DNA of 64,000 nucleotides from Hymenoscyphus infarciens (taxonomy: Eukaryota; Ascomycota; Leotiomycetes; Helotiales; Helotiaceae). This document shows, piece by piece, positions 32,035-44,637 of the stretch. Numbering within the stretch: the first letter of the stretch is position 1; each line of letters opens with the position of its first letter. The stretch is taken from assembly GCA_001414345.1 (NCBI GenBank), contig LLCB01000008.1, positions 558,001 through 622,000 on the forward strand, given 5' to 3'. The notes under the pieces were generated by a model. That model was not told the origin of the DNA. It made no database searches and was given only the letters and a program-made list of their open reading frames with translations. The translations under genes were made by a program, and so were the position numbers.

Positions 32035-33256
32035 TTACTCCATTGGCGCGGTGACATCCTCAAATAACTTCCTCTCCTCACGAGTTGGTCGAGACGTATC
32101 GATATCTGGCTGATTGCCGTTTCGGACCAACTTGAACAACTTGTACTTTCCGGAGGCGTTCTTCCTATCTCTCTCAAAGAATGCCTCAACGCGATACAAG
32201 CCATCATAGCGAAAGCCTGCCTTGGGAGCCCCGTGCCAATTTCCAGTACACTTGCGAATGACACGAATTGCCTTTTGACTGGTGTAGGATGTCATCAGTG
32301 CCAATGCGCCTTTCTTTGCCTTTTCGTCGACGTTTGTTACCGCAGTGTTGTGAGCACTGGGCTCCGAGTAGTAAATTGTATCTCCATTGTCGGTATCCTC
32401 TTCATAACCGGAAGCAACCACAATGCTAAAGCAGCCAGTCTCTCCAGTACCAGTGATTCCGCCCTGCGACTCTCCTATGAAATGTTAGCAATTGATCTGT
32501 AATTGAAGGATCTCATAACGTACCATGCGCACCATCTCTGATGAGGCAATATTGAATTGGCCAACAATCACCAACGGTCAGACCATTATGGCCAAACTTA
32601 TGCGAAGTGGGCTTGATCTTCTTGTACTCGTCGGTGATCGCATACGTGGTCCTATCGCTCTTGTATTTCTTGATATGGCGCATGATACCGTCCGGTCCCC
32701 AATTGGTGTCGTTTTTGCTAGGTAAAAATGCTCTAACGTTCTTCTTCTTTGCGAGGGGGCCATCTTGAGTTGGTGATGCGCGCTTGGTAGATCGCTTTGC
32801 GGGTTCAGCTTCTGGACTCGTTTCTGCGACAACTCCCCAATTCATGGCATCGTACTCAGCATACAAGCTTTCCGCGATTTGTCTGTAACTATCAGGCAAC
32901 TTGATGGCTGGATTCTTCAATGTTCCGAGCAAGGATTTGGCGTTGTACTGTGTTCTGGGTAGTATGTTAGCTAAAGGATGTCAAACAGCGTGAAAGAATA
33001 CATACTGGACCTTCTCCGACATCTCAGCTCTTGCCATGTTGTATAGGGTGCAGATCAAGAGTTTCACGCTGTCTTCAGAGACTTCGGAAAACTTTCCACG
33101 CTTGGACTTGATGGCGAGCTCTTTGAGAGTTGGACCATCGTACGAAAGGCCGATCTGAGTTGGGTTGTCGTAAGAGAGGACCAGATCTGCGAGCGCAGCT
33201 CTGGGGTCGAAGGTCTCATCGGCCAACATCATCGCTGTGTTGGTTGAGGATGCCAT
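32035..33256 (-). CDS. SRA-YDG domain protein (methylated-DNA binding type)
   Basis: Three exons on the complement, 33006..33256, 32524..32954 and 32035..32474, with introns of 51 and 49 nt (donors GTATGT and GTACGT; branch sites GCTAAC in both), giving 373 residues. Both junctions keep the frame (SEKVQ / TQYNAKS and RDGAHG / ESQGGITG). The C-terminal half is an SRA domain: FGHNGLTVGDCWPIQYCLIR, GGITGTGETGCFSIVVASGY, IRVIRKCTG, FRYDGLYRVEAFFE. SRA domains recognise 5-methylcytosine or hemimethylated CpG in UHRF1 and plant SUVH proteins. Here no RING, PHD or SET is attached. The N-terminal 120 residues are unrecognised, followed by a basic linker (KRSTKRASP). The gene sits between RIP-like AT-rich blocks. 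Confidence 0.85.
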
Positions 33257-35496
33257 TGTTGGGAAGGGATGCTAGTTCTGAATGTCAGTTGGAGCGCAAG
33301 AAAGATTTTGAGGTAGCAAAGTCAGGCTGGCGGTGGTTGCGACAAAGATGAGGTTTTGTGAGGCGGTTGGCTGAGTGACGTCTGGGGGTCCAGGGTCCAC
33401 AAGGTAGTAAGCGATCAGGCGACCACTTCTTGCTCCAGAAGTGCAGTCGTAGGGTATTCGTTTGTTTATTAGATTGTTTGAAATAGTTGGAGTGATAGAA
33501 CAACTCGGGAGAAGTTACTGGAAGTCTTCAATTTGAAGTCCAGTTGCTTATTGATGCTTTCCTAACCAGTCCAAGTATTCCAGTTATTTGCACGAACTTC
33601 CGGCGATCGGTCAAATTGAGGTCCAGTTGTTTATTGGTTTTGTCCAAACGTTTCTGGGTAATAGAATCAAATGAAGGATGTTACTGGATTTGCGAATTGC
33701 CCTCTGAGATCGCACCTCCTAGATGGAAATGACCGAAACAGTTCAGATAATTGAATAAATCGTAAGAAATTACGACGATTCGTCAATCTCAAGTCTAACT
33801 GTTGATTTCTTTTGTCCAGAAAAAACAGAAAATGGAACAGAATAAAGGAAGGTACGAGGACTTGTGACTCGTGGCCAGCTTCAAGATCGTACCTTTGACC
33901 TTTCAAATTTGGTGATTATGATCTATGCTCTATAAATATTTAAAAGACTTGGGAATTTGTTAGCTCTTGATTTCTTTATCTAAGAGTTCAATAATGTAGA
34001 GCACTTACAGGTATGTTTTCAAACTTTAGCTGACTTTTGACCACTTAACAGACAGCCTCACTTCGGCTAAGCAAGTGGAGCCCCTTTTTTGAAGCTCTAG
34101 GACGATAGTTGTCAATAGTAAGAGCGTGTTGACTCAGACCAATGAACTATGTGATGCTTCCTTTGTTGTCTTAGGTGTCTTTGATAAGAGCTTGGTCATG
34201 GACAGCCTCACTTCGGTTGAGATTAGGGTGCCCCTTTTCCAAAACACAAGCCAGACTAAATTAGAACACACAACAATGTAACAACACTTGGCGGTTGTCT
34301 TCTGTGATATCTTAGGTTCTTATAGCTCAGTCTTTAGTTGTGATGTGTTGCTAACCTGAACAGGTATGCTTTGAGATTTGATTTCCTTGTTGATAACACA
34401 GCAATGTGTAGGCAGGGCTTGAGAAGTAATATAAAGTATAATGGTTCTCCTGACCTTGCCACTGAATGCTAGTGCAGATATAGTAGAGGTTGACTGGGGT
34501 TGGCCCTTGGAAGTGGCGAGGCTAGAGCACGTGAATTCGTGTCAATGTGGCGAAGTAGAAGTTGCTAGAAACTCGAAGCAGAGGTCCTTATTATGTGCCA
34601 CGAGACCCGTTTGCTTTTTCTGAACCCTGGCCCTTGTTCGCGGGGTAATGGATAATTGCGTTACTACGACGGCTAGCAACCGCGATGAATTATATTTCGC
34701 GGTGGCTTCTCGTAAGAGATTTAATTGAGAGGCTGGACGAAATTTTCCTTTGGTGCTGGGGTCCGCTCCAGTGGTGCGGGGTTCCTATCTGCAAGATCCA
34801 GGGTATGAAGTCCAGACTGGAACACTAAAAATATCACGAGGGCCTTCCAGGTTTTTCTCCGTTTTAAAGAGATATTGTACTTACAACAATTAGCTACTCG
34901 TCTTTTCTATTGGTATATATGGGTAATGCTCCTACTCTGCGATGTAACTTCCGCGTCGGGAATTAATTGCGATTGATGCAGGTCCTTGATTGAAGGCAGC
35001 GCAATCTAATTGCAATTGTTCGTAACTTATGATTATCTTAGATGATTCTCGGGCAACTGTCAATCTATTTACTTTCTTATGAGATGAAGTAGACGAAGGA
35101 GTTGTTGTTCAAAATATGTTTAGGCACGTGATGATGCCAAATTGATGATGTGGATAAAGAAAAAGAACTGACAAAATTGGGAGAAACTACTTGTTATATA
35201 CACCTACACCCTTGTAATTTTTTTGGTCAAAGCATTAGACTCGTTTCAAAAGTGTTAAACTTCAGCTGTAACAAATCTGCGACTGTTTATCCGCACCTAT
35301 TAGAGAAGAAGCGATCCGATTTTCCGCTAAGTTAGCAGCGAGCTAAAAGGTCTTAAACTAAGATACTCTAAAATGAAATCAAGACTTTTCAAAAAAAACA
35401 AAAACATTTTAATATACTAGTTAGAAATAAGACTAGAATTAGTAGTTCTAAAGTAGTAATATCTTAAGTTTTAATAAATATTTTAAGAATTAAGAA
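33257..35496. other. Intergenic with local duplications
   Basis: No gene. It includes two copies of GACAGCCTCACTTCGG (34051-34066 and 34201-34216), each followed 14 nt later by CCCCTTTT, and loosely repeated GTCCAGTTGYTTATTG-type segments near 33538 and 33619. A short hairpin with arms ACCGCGA/TCGCGGT lies at 34679-34703. AT content rises from about 35340. Confidence 0.5.
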
Positions 35497-35501
35497 ATTT
35501 C

Positions 35502-35882
35502 TATAATAGTACGAAATATACACTATAGAAGAAGAGGCATATAAGAGTGCGTTCGAGACTAAATAACGTAAGTAGATACTAGGCTCTAATATAGAAGAAA
35601 AGGAAAAACTATTCTTCTTTTACACTAAGTATAAACATCTATATATAAGAGATTAGAGACTACTAAGTTTTAATAAGAATAATATCCGAGTCCTTTCTAA
35701 TATAGCTACTAAAATAATAAGAGCTTTAAAGCTAAATATATAAGACCTTAAAGTAAAATATATAATATCTAATCCTTACTCCTCTTAGCCTCTTCTATCT
35801 TATAAGTTATAAGAGTATCGGTAGTTATAGAGGTATTAGTAGTTTTACAAATACTAATAATTTAGAATAGTATACTATTATA
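35502..35882 (-). repeat. Ty3/gypsy 3' LTR
   Basis: 381 bp; the same length as the LTR at 42960. Differences between the two are mainly C/T and G/A transitions. Confidence 0.85.
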
Positions 35883-38800
35883 TCCCCTCTCTTTTAAAAA
35901 GACTCGTCCTAAGTCTTTAATTATTAATTAGTATAGTATTAGTTAACTAGAGTATTACTTATATAATTATTATAAAGAATATAACTTATCTACTATTATA
36001 ATATCTAGTAGTTAGAGTAGAGTTAGTAGCTAGTAGTATTATTATTTTAAGAGATAATTATTCTTTATTTACTATTATATACTATATAATAATAGATGTA
36101 AATAGAAGAGAGGCTAATTATTAGCTATTAAGTAGAAAGTAGTATACTACTATAGAGTTATTATATTCTTACTATTATTATATATTATAATAGTAATTAT
36201 TAAGTAATAAATAATAATTATAAAGTAATAGCTATTATTATAAGTAGTATATTAGTAGGCGACTTTTCTCTAATTCTAACTTCTCTTCTTCTTTTCTCTT
36301 TATCTAAAATAATATATAGTAAGAATACCTTCTAATTAGATATATTTTTATATACTAACTTTTATCCTAGAATATATATATATATTATATATATATATAT
36401 AAAAGTAAGTCTTTCTCTCCTTTATCGAGCCTAGTTTAAAGCTAATCTAATATAGTAAAATACCTCTCTTATATCCTCCTAGTACGCTTCTAGCTGCCTA
36501 CTAAGTCTACTACGTTTAGTACCTTTAGGTAAAATCTTAGAATAAAGATTATATATACGCTTTTAAGAAGCTAAAGTTAAAGAAGTATAAGTACTATATA
36601 GAGTAGAATACTATATATATCCTAGTAAGTTTAATTCTAAATATATACTAAATCTATTCTAACTTAGGTAGTTACTATAGTTTATAAGAAAGGAGTTTAA
36701 TAAGCTTAAGCTTAAGAAGAAAAAGAGAGCTATTAAGAAGGCTACTAAGGCCTTAGATAAGGTATTAGTCGTTACTAGTATAGAGGTACTAAAGAATAGT
36801 TTAGAAGTATAGTTTACTCTTTTAAAAGAGACTTAAGCACTTTATACTAAGGTTATTATAAGTACCTCTTATTTATTAAAAAGGTTTTAGTTACTAATAT
36901 TTAACAGTCTTTATACTATACTATAAAGGGTAAAACCTTTATCTAAACCTAGGTTTAAGTCCTCTTTAAAGCCTACTTAAAGAGTTTATAAGCGTCCTCT
37001 CTTAAGCTAGTTATAAGAGGTTACTAAAGTAAGAAGCGTACTTATAAGAAGGAGGTAGAAGAAGAGCTAGTTTAAGCTCCTTATACTTAAAAGAGTAAGA
37101 AGAAGGATAATAAAATAGAGAAAGAAGAGGCTTTAGCCTAGAGAGAGTTAGTAGGCTCTATTTTAGTAGTAACTTAGTCTTAGTTCTTTATTTTATTAAT
37201 TTTAAATATTCCTACTAGTTAGTGTTTTATCTTAGGTTTTTATTATAAGTTCTTTATTAAGAGTAACTAGAATTAGAGAGTATTAATAGAGTTTTATAAA
37301 TTAACTCTTTTACTTAATTCTTATCTAATTCCTATATATTAATCTATTTAGAGAGAAGTTAGAGTAGTTTTAGCTATTCTAGATATTTAATATAAAAGTC
37401 TTTTAAATAATATAGTAAACCCTAAAAATTATCTATAAAATACTAAGTAAGATCTAAATCATATCTAACCTATCTTACCTAATATTATAGCTATCTTTTA
37501 AAAAGTCTACTACTAAGTATTTCTTAAACCTTCTATTCTTATATATCTTAAATAATATCTAGTAAGAGCTCTAGAGCCTCTTATCTTAGTAGAGAAGTAT
37601 TTAGATTCTTTAAAAGTATATTAAAGGTAAAAACATTATAAATTAATAATCTTTCTAGAAGTTTTAGTCTATAGAAGTATCTTATATAATCTAGTATTTT
37701 AAAAGGTTCTATCTACTATTTAATAAGCTTTTAGCTAGAACAATTTATCTTAAGATTCTTAGTAAATAAGTAGACTTTATCTCTAACATCTTAGTTAATA
37801 GCTCTTTAGTATTAATTTATACTATTCTTTATCCTTTTCTAAGCCTTACCTATATTATCTTTTACTATCTTCTAAGTAGAGTATATATATTAGACTACTT
37901 TTACTACCTTATTATAGTTAAGATATTCCTAAAAAATAGACGTCTTTAGTATATTCTAGTTCTATAAAGTTCTTAGATTAAGTCTAAACTTAAGCTAATA
38001 AGAGGTTATACTAATAGATAAGTATAGAAGTATTATTTATACTCTATCTATTAAAAGGATTAATTTACTCTAGTTATCTTAGTAGTAGCTTATAAAAGGC
38101 CTTAGTTTCTAATTAATATATCGGTTTATTATCTTTATCTATCTATCTATTTATTTATAGTAAGTAGTACTAAGTTTAAGCTTAATACTAATTATTTAAT
38201 AAAATTTAATCTAAAATAATAATATAAATTAAGGTTCTTAATTAGATATAATTAATTTAAAGTAGTAACTAAAATAGTAAATCTATTAAATAAAGAGTTT
38301 AGCTAGGCTTTTAGTATCTATAGTTAAGTAGTAGAGTATTAATACTAAATCCTTTCTAAGTTAGTTAATAAATACTAGTATAGTGTTAAATCTATGTTTA
38401 TTTTTTAAGAATAATTTAAAATCTATATATAAATATTATATAGAATAGTTAAGTACTAGAAAGGGGTAAAGAAAGCTTTACTACTTAGTCTATTAAGGAT
38501 AAGAGTATCTATAAGCTTAATAATTCACTATATACCTCTTATAGTCTAAACCTAGTCTAACCTAGTAGTAGTATTATACTAATAACTAGTATATCTTTTT
38601 TATACTTAAATAAGTACTAGATACTTAGTTATAAACTTCTTAGATTAGCTTTATATATAGTTTAGTATTCTTTTAAACGTAAAGTCGATTTTTAAAAAGA
38701 AGTAAATTATCTAGTAAGATAGAGTATCTATCTAGAAGTTTATAACGTTCTTTTTAAAAGAAGTATAGGTTATTTTCTTTTAACTTCTAAATTATATTTA

Positions 38801-41800
38801 AACTTAACTCTAAAATAATATCTATTATATTAAGAGATATAGACTATTCTTATAAAAAGATCTAAGTAAGTTTAGCGTTAATTTAAAAGTCTAACTAATT
38901 AGGTCTTAAGAGAGTATATAAGCAGCTATCTAATTTAGCTCGATTATAGGTTTTTAGGTCTTATTTATATTAGGTTAATATATCTACTTTTTAGTTACTC
39001 TTCTTAGACGTAAATTAGATTTAAAAGTTAAAGTCTAATAAAAACTCTATCTATTAGACTTACTTAGCTATAAGTAGCTTAGTTATTATAAAGTATTCTA
39101 ATAATCTATAGTCTAAATATATATTAATATACCTCTAATATAATATAAGTTTAAAACGCTATTTCTTAAAAGCTTTTATAATAGTAGATAGTTCTTTGTT
39201 ATAAATCTCCTAGTTCGATTTATAGCTAACTAAGACGTATAAGTAGAACCTAATAAGGTACTAAAAGCTATTATATTATTATAAGAAAACATCTACTATT
39301 ACTTCTTCTAAGAAGTCTATTTCTACCTTTATATTATAATTAGAGTCGAAGTAGTATAAGGTTTATATAGTAAGTAGCTTAGTCCTTAATACTTTAAAGG
39401 CTTTATTATATTTAAGTATTTATAAAAAAGGTTTTAAAAGGTGTATTATTATAGTTAAGGGTTTAGCGATTTTAGTATAACTCTTAATAAATTATCTATA
39501 AAATCCTATAAACCCTAGGTAAGACTTTATACCTATTATAGTAGTAGGTTAGACCTAGTTCTATAGAGGTTCTACTTTTTTAGAGTTAACTTCAAGTCTC
39601 TTTATAGTTAAGATAAATTCTAAGTATTTAACTCTAATAATACTAAATTTACTTTTCTTAATATCTACTTAGAGTCTTACTTCTTAGAGCTAACTTAGAA
39701 CCTTCTTAACTTATTTCTTATATTCTTTAATAGTATTTAAATAAATTAAAATATTATCTAAGTAGGTAATATAGAAGTCGTTTAGATAATCGATTAAGAC
39801 GTTGTTTATATAACGTTAATAAGTAGTAAGGCTATTATAGAGTTTAAAAAGAAAGACCTTATATTTATATATACTATATCTTATTTTAAATATAGTTATC
39901 TCTTCTAAGATAAGGTTTATCTAGATATAATAAAAAGCTTATCTTATATCTAACTTAGTAAAGATTTTAGCTATTCTTATTCTTAAAAGAAGCTTATTAA
40001 TTTAAAAGATTAAGTAAGGATTATTTTAGATTAGAGTATTAAGCTTCTTATAATTAATATAGAACTATAGCTTATTACTATTAGCTTTTTTAATAAAGAG
40101 TATTAGAGAAGTAAAAGGGCTATTACTATTAATAATAAACCTCTTATCTAAGTTCTCTATAAGATACTCCTTTATAGCTTTAAGCTTTATAGTTAACTAT
40201 TAATATAGAGGCGAAAAGGAGTTAGGAAATAGTTTATTTAAAGTAATCTTATAGTTATATTTATAATAAGAAGGGAGCTTATTAGAAGCTACTTTTAAAA
40301 ACACGTCTTTATAAGAAGAATAATATTTTAAGAGTTAGGCCTATATTAGAGCTCTTATATTATCGTTATCTTAAAAAGAGGCTAACTTTTTATTAATAAT
40401 CTAATCTAGCTTATAGATACTAGTTATATAAAATTCTAAGTTAGGTTATTTTATATTAAAGTATATAATATTAGTACTTATTTTACTAATAAAAGAGTAT
40501 AGAGTCTAGTTTTTTAAAACTATACTAGTAGTTTAAAGGGGCTTTAAACTAGAGTTAGAGGTTAAAATTTTAAGAGGAGTTATTATTATAAGTAGAAGTA
40601 ATAGCTTAGCTATATTTATAAGTCTACCCTTTTTACGTCTTTCTTATTACTAGATAGTATACTCTCTTTAATTTATATCTAACTAGTAATTTAAAAAGGG
40701 TTTCTAGTTCTAGCTAGAAAGTAGAAGTAAGATCTTCTTACTAAAGTAGAGAGTCGAAGAGTAATTAGCTAGCTAAGTAATCTAGCTTTTTAAAGAGTTA
40801 AGAAGGACTTTAAAGTAGTTTAACTACTTATTACTAATAATTAGGTCTTACTATCTAAGGTCTAGGATAATAAAGGGGTAGTTAAAGATATAACGTTTAT
40901 TAATATTTAAATATAGTTATATAAATTATATTACCTAGCTTTTAGTATTATTATTATATCTATAAATAGATACTATATATAGTAATCTCTAAATCTTTAA
41001 ACCTATTATCTTAGATAAGTATAGAGCTAGAGACTAATTTAAAAATAAATACTTATTTACTTCTATATTTACTAAAGCTTATAATTTAATACTATATCTC
41101 TATATACTAAGAGTAGTATTTATAAGGAACTATTTTCCTCTTATAAGCTTAGAAAGATCAAGTCTAGTTAGGTTATAATTATATAAGCCTAAGAAGGAAT
41201 TTTTATCTAAACTTCTTTATTTTTTTCTTAACTTAGCTTAGAGTTAAAGTACTTTTTAGAAGGTTATTCTTCTTTATATTAATTATCTATCTTATTAATA
41301 CTAAGAAGATTAAAGTAATTAGGTTTAAAATGTCTAAACTTACTATAATAGTAATACTTTATACTAGTAGAGACTTAGTCTATTAATATAGTCTTTAATT
41401 TTTTACTAGTAGAAAATAGTCTAAGAGTTTATAAAATCTTCTAAGATATAAGATTAAGTCTATATAAGAGTAGAGAGGGTTTTAGAGTTAAGCTAAGTAA
41501 GAATTAAAAAGTACTTATCTTTTTAAATAATAAGGTTATATTAATTAGTTTAGCTATAATACTAGTTATAGATAACTCTATATTTTAGCGCTTCTCTTTA
41601 TCTAAGGCTAAAAGATATACTACTATCTTATTAAAATTATAATTCTAATCTCTCTTAGCTATAGTAGAGCTACTTTAAAGCTATAGTATAATCTTATTTT
41701 ATATCTAGTAGAATCTTTCTAACTCTAGTATTCTCTTAAGTATAGCTATACTTAAGAAGCGTACTTTAAAATCTAAAAAGGTTTCTCTTATATAACTCTT

Positions 41801-42959
41801 TCTACTTATTTATAGGGTTTAAAATTTATTTTAAGCATTCTCCTTCTTATAACCAGTTAGAAAGTAAGAATTAAGAAGTTTAATTATATCTTATTAATCT
41901 TTAAAAGCTATATTACTTATATCTAACTTATATTAAGGCTCTAAGTAGTTCTTAGTAAGTTTTATAGTTGTTTTCTAAATAAAGGCTTTATAAGTTTTAG
42001 GTATATAATAATAGTTAGCGTTTACTTAGAGTCTATTATATATAGATATCTTCTATTACTTATAAGTAGGTAAAGTACTATTATTTAAAGGTTTAATTTT
42101 CTCTATAATTTTACTTTTAATAGGTTATTAAACTCTTAATAAGGTTTTAGCTTATAATTATAGAGTAGATTATTATAAAGGAAGAATATTAGAAGTTAAG
42201 TTTTATATTTAAAGATAGTCTAGTATAATAGAAGAGTATAAAAGAGGAGTTTAATTATTTCCTAGTAAGTGTCTACTAATCTATTATACTAAATCTACTA
42301 ACTAAGCGATTTAGTTATCTTACTACTAAATTCTTTTATCTCTTTCTTAGTTCTTAGCCTTTATAGTCTAAATTACTCTCTATATCTTATCTATATTAGA
42401 GAAGTCTTAGTTATCTCTCTAGCTTCTAAGAGTAACCTTTTTACCTTTATTACTCTAGGACTTTTTATTCTTTAGTAAGTAGTATTAAGTTAGAGACCTT
42501 TTTATAAGTACTTAACTTTATTCTTTAAGAGAGGGCTCTATACTTTAAAGTAAAGCTTAGAAGAGACTTAGAGTTATTTCTAAGTCTAATATATTAAATG
42601 TTAAAAAAGAGGAGGTAAAGGAGGCGATTTAAGAGTTTTCTAAATAACTATTTATATTATTAACTATCTAAATCGTATATAGTAATCTCTATACTAAGAG
42701 AGTTATTAGGATTCTTAAGAATACTTAGTATATTCTAATCCTTTAATATATAAGATACGATTTTTACTAGCTATCTATATAAATACTAAACCCTAGTATT
42801 ACTAGCTATCTAAGAGATCTCTAGAATCCTAGCTATTTAAGGATATATTATTATAGTCTAATTCTAAGCTAAATCGAAATTAAAATAAATAGAGTAATAA
42901 TAAGCTTAAAAGAGATATTATAAAGGCTATTACTAGTAAAGAAGAGTTTTTCCTTTTTA

Positions 42960-43340
42960 TATAATAGTATAAAATATATACTATAGAAGAAGAGGTATAT
43001 AGAAGTATATTTAAGACTAAATAACGTAAGTAGATATTAGACTCTAATATAGAAGAAAAGGAAAAACTATTCTTCTTTTATACTAAGTATAAACATCTAT
43101 ATATAAGAGGTCAAAGACTACTAAGTCTTAATAAGAATAATATCTAAGTCCTTTCTAATATAGCTACTAAAATAATAAGGGCTTTAAAGCTAAATATATA
43201 AGACTTTAAAGCGAAATATATAACATCTAATCCTTACTTCTCTTAGCCTCTTCTATCTTATAAGTTATAGAAGTATCGGTAGTTATAGAGGTATTAGTAG
43301 TTTTACGAATGCCGATAATTTAGAATAGCGTACTATTATA
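42960..43340 (-). repeat. Ty3/gypsy 5' LTR
   Basis: 381 bp; contains the same internal landmarks (GACTAAATAACGTAAGTAGA, GTTATAGAGGTATTAGTAG) as the other LTR and, reversed, the solo LTR at 29466. Confidence 0.85.
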
Positions 43341-43345
43341 ATTTC

Positions 43346-44637
43346 CTAAAAGATTTTATAAGAAAATAAAAATAAAATACGACTTTCTTATTAGCTACTA
43401 AGTGCTTTTTAAGTTAAAATAAACTTAGAACTACTTGAAATTATTAAAATTTATTTAAATTATTTAAAAAAGTATAAAAAGTCTTATAATAAAATACTAT
43501 AGAAGAAGAACTAACTTACTTTCTTTACTAACTTACTCTCTAATCTAATACTAATCTAAATCTAAACTCTTACTTTAATCTAAGAAGAAGAAAAAACACT
43601 AATCCAAAATTCTTAGAATACAATTAAGCGATCGGACACGCTGAGAATCGGATCTTACGCTGCGATGTGCAACAAAATTTTAAGGGTCACATGCCTCCAA
43701 CTCTCAGAATTATTTTCGTAAACATCTTCTTTTCACTGACGAGATACGATATCACGAATACAAGCGGCTTGGACAGTTTACACAGCGTGAATGGTCCAGA
43801 AGTTCAGAAACTGCGTGGTTGAAATACCGAGAAACCTCTCAGCACGTGGATGTCCCTCCCATCTAGCACGTAAGCCTAAGCTACCATGGCCTTTTGACTT
43901 TGTAATAATTAATCTACACTTAACCGCTCAATCGACTTGAAATTTCCTATATCAAGACAAGAGGTTTCTTAATAAAGTTTGAAATATTTCGAGATCTTGA
44001 TCATCTGACTCCGCCGCTTTTGAAAAAGCCTGACAAAAAAGAGAATAATTTTGAATTCTTCGAATCAAGTTTGTTAGATATGTAAGAAGTACAAAGACCA
44101 GATCCCGAACCCAAAAAAGCAAAAGGAATAGTAACCATGTTGTGGAAACGTGATTTTGGGAGTGTATATTTCAGACTATGAGAGTTCAAAGGAGCACCAA
44201 TCAAGGCTTTGGGCTGTCAAACACTGAACTTTGCAGTACAGGACTTGCTTGTTCCAAAACCCTTGGGTTAACAGTCTCGAGTTGTTCTAGGTTCTTAGGG
44301 TAATTTGCCCGAATTGCTCTAAAAGGTTAGAACAACGAAGGCTAGTTAGGCAGGTATGTATTTTACTTAATGCCTATTGCAAGATCACTTTCAAATCGTA
44401 GCAATAAGTTTTTTGCAACTACCTATCAATAATCTACACATATGATATACGCAAAATATACAAATTCTAGACTATAAAGCCCACTTCAAATCAAAAACAA
44501 CAAACAACAACGAAAGAAACTTTTATATTAGGCATCAACCCATTCAATGTAACGTATTATAGCATGAAAATATAAGGTATACGGCGCTGTAGATAGAACA
44601 AAACTCCCTTCGGAAAGTAATGGAATAGATAACCTAT
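43346..44637. other. Spacer between retrotransposon and ABC transporter 3' end
   Basis: AT-rich to about 43600, then ordinary composition. A 67-codon minus-strand frame at 44001-44204 has no support. I see nothing else. Confidence 0.5.

Larger units (their letters stand above)
35502..43340 (-). mobile_element. Full-length Ty3/gypsy LTR retrotransposon, RIP-degraded (7.84 kb)
   Basis: Two 381-bp LTRs (35502-35882 and 42960-43340) both start TATAATAG and end CTATTATA, and the element is flanked by ATTTC (35497-35501 and 43341-43345). A pyrimidine run just inside the left LTR (35883-35895) is a polypurine tract on the minus strand, so the element reads right to left. On the minus strand a reverse transcriptase is recognisable: TKLDIR then AFYYI (about 39915-39960), and YLDN (39753-39764), where gypsy enzymes have YLDD. 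Many Trp codons are now stops. CA/TG dinucleotides are nearly absent. These changes are the signature of RIP. No frame is intact, so it cannot encode proteins. Confidence 0.88.
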
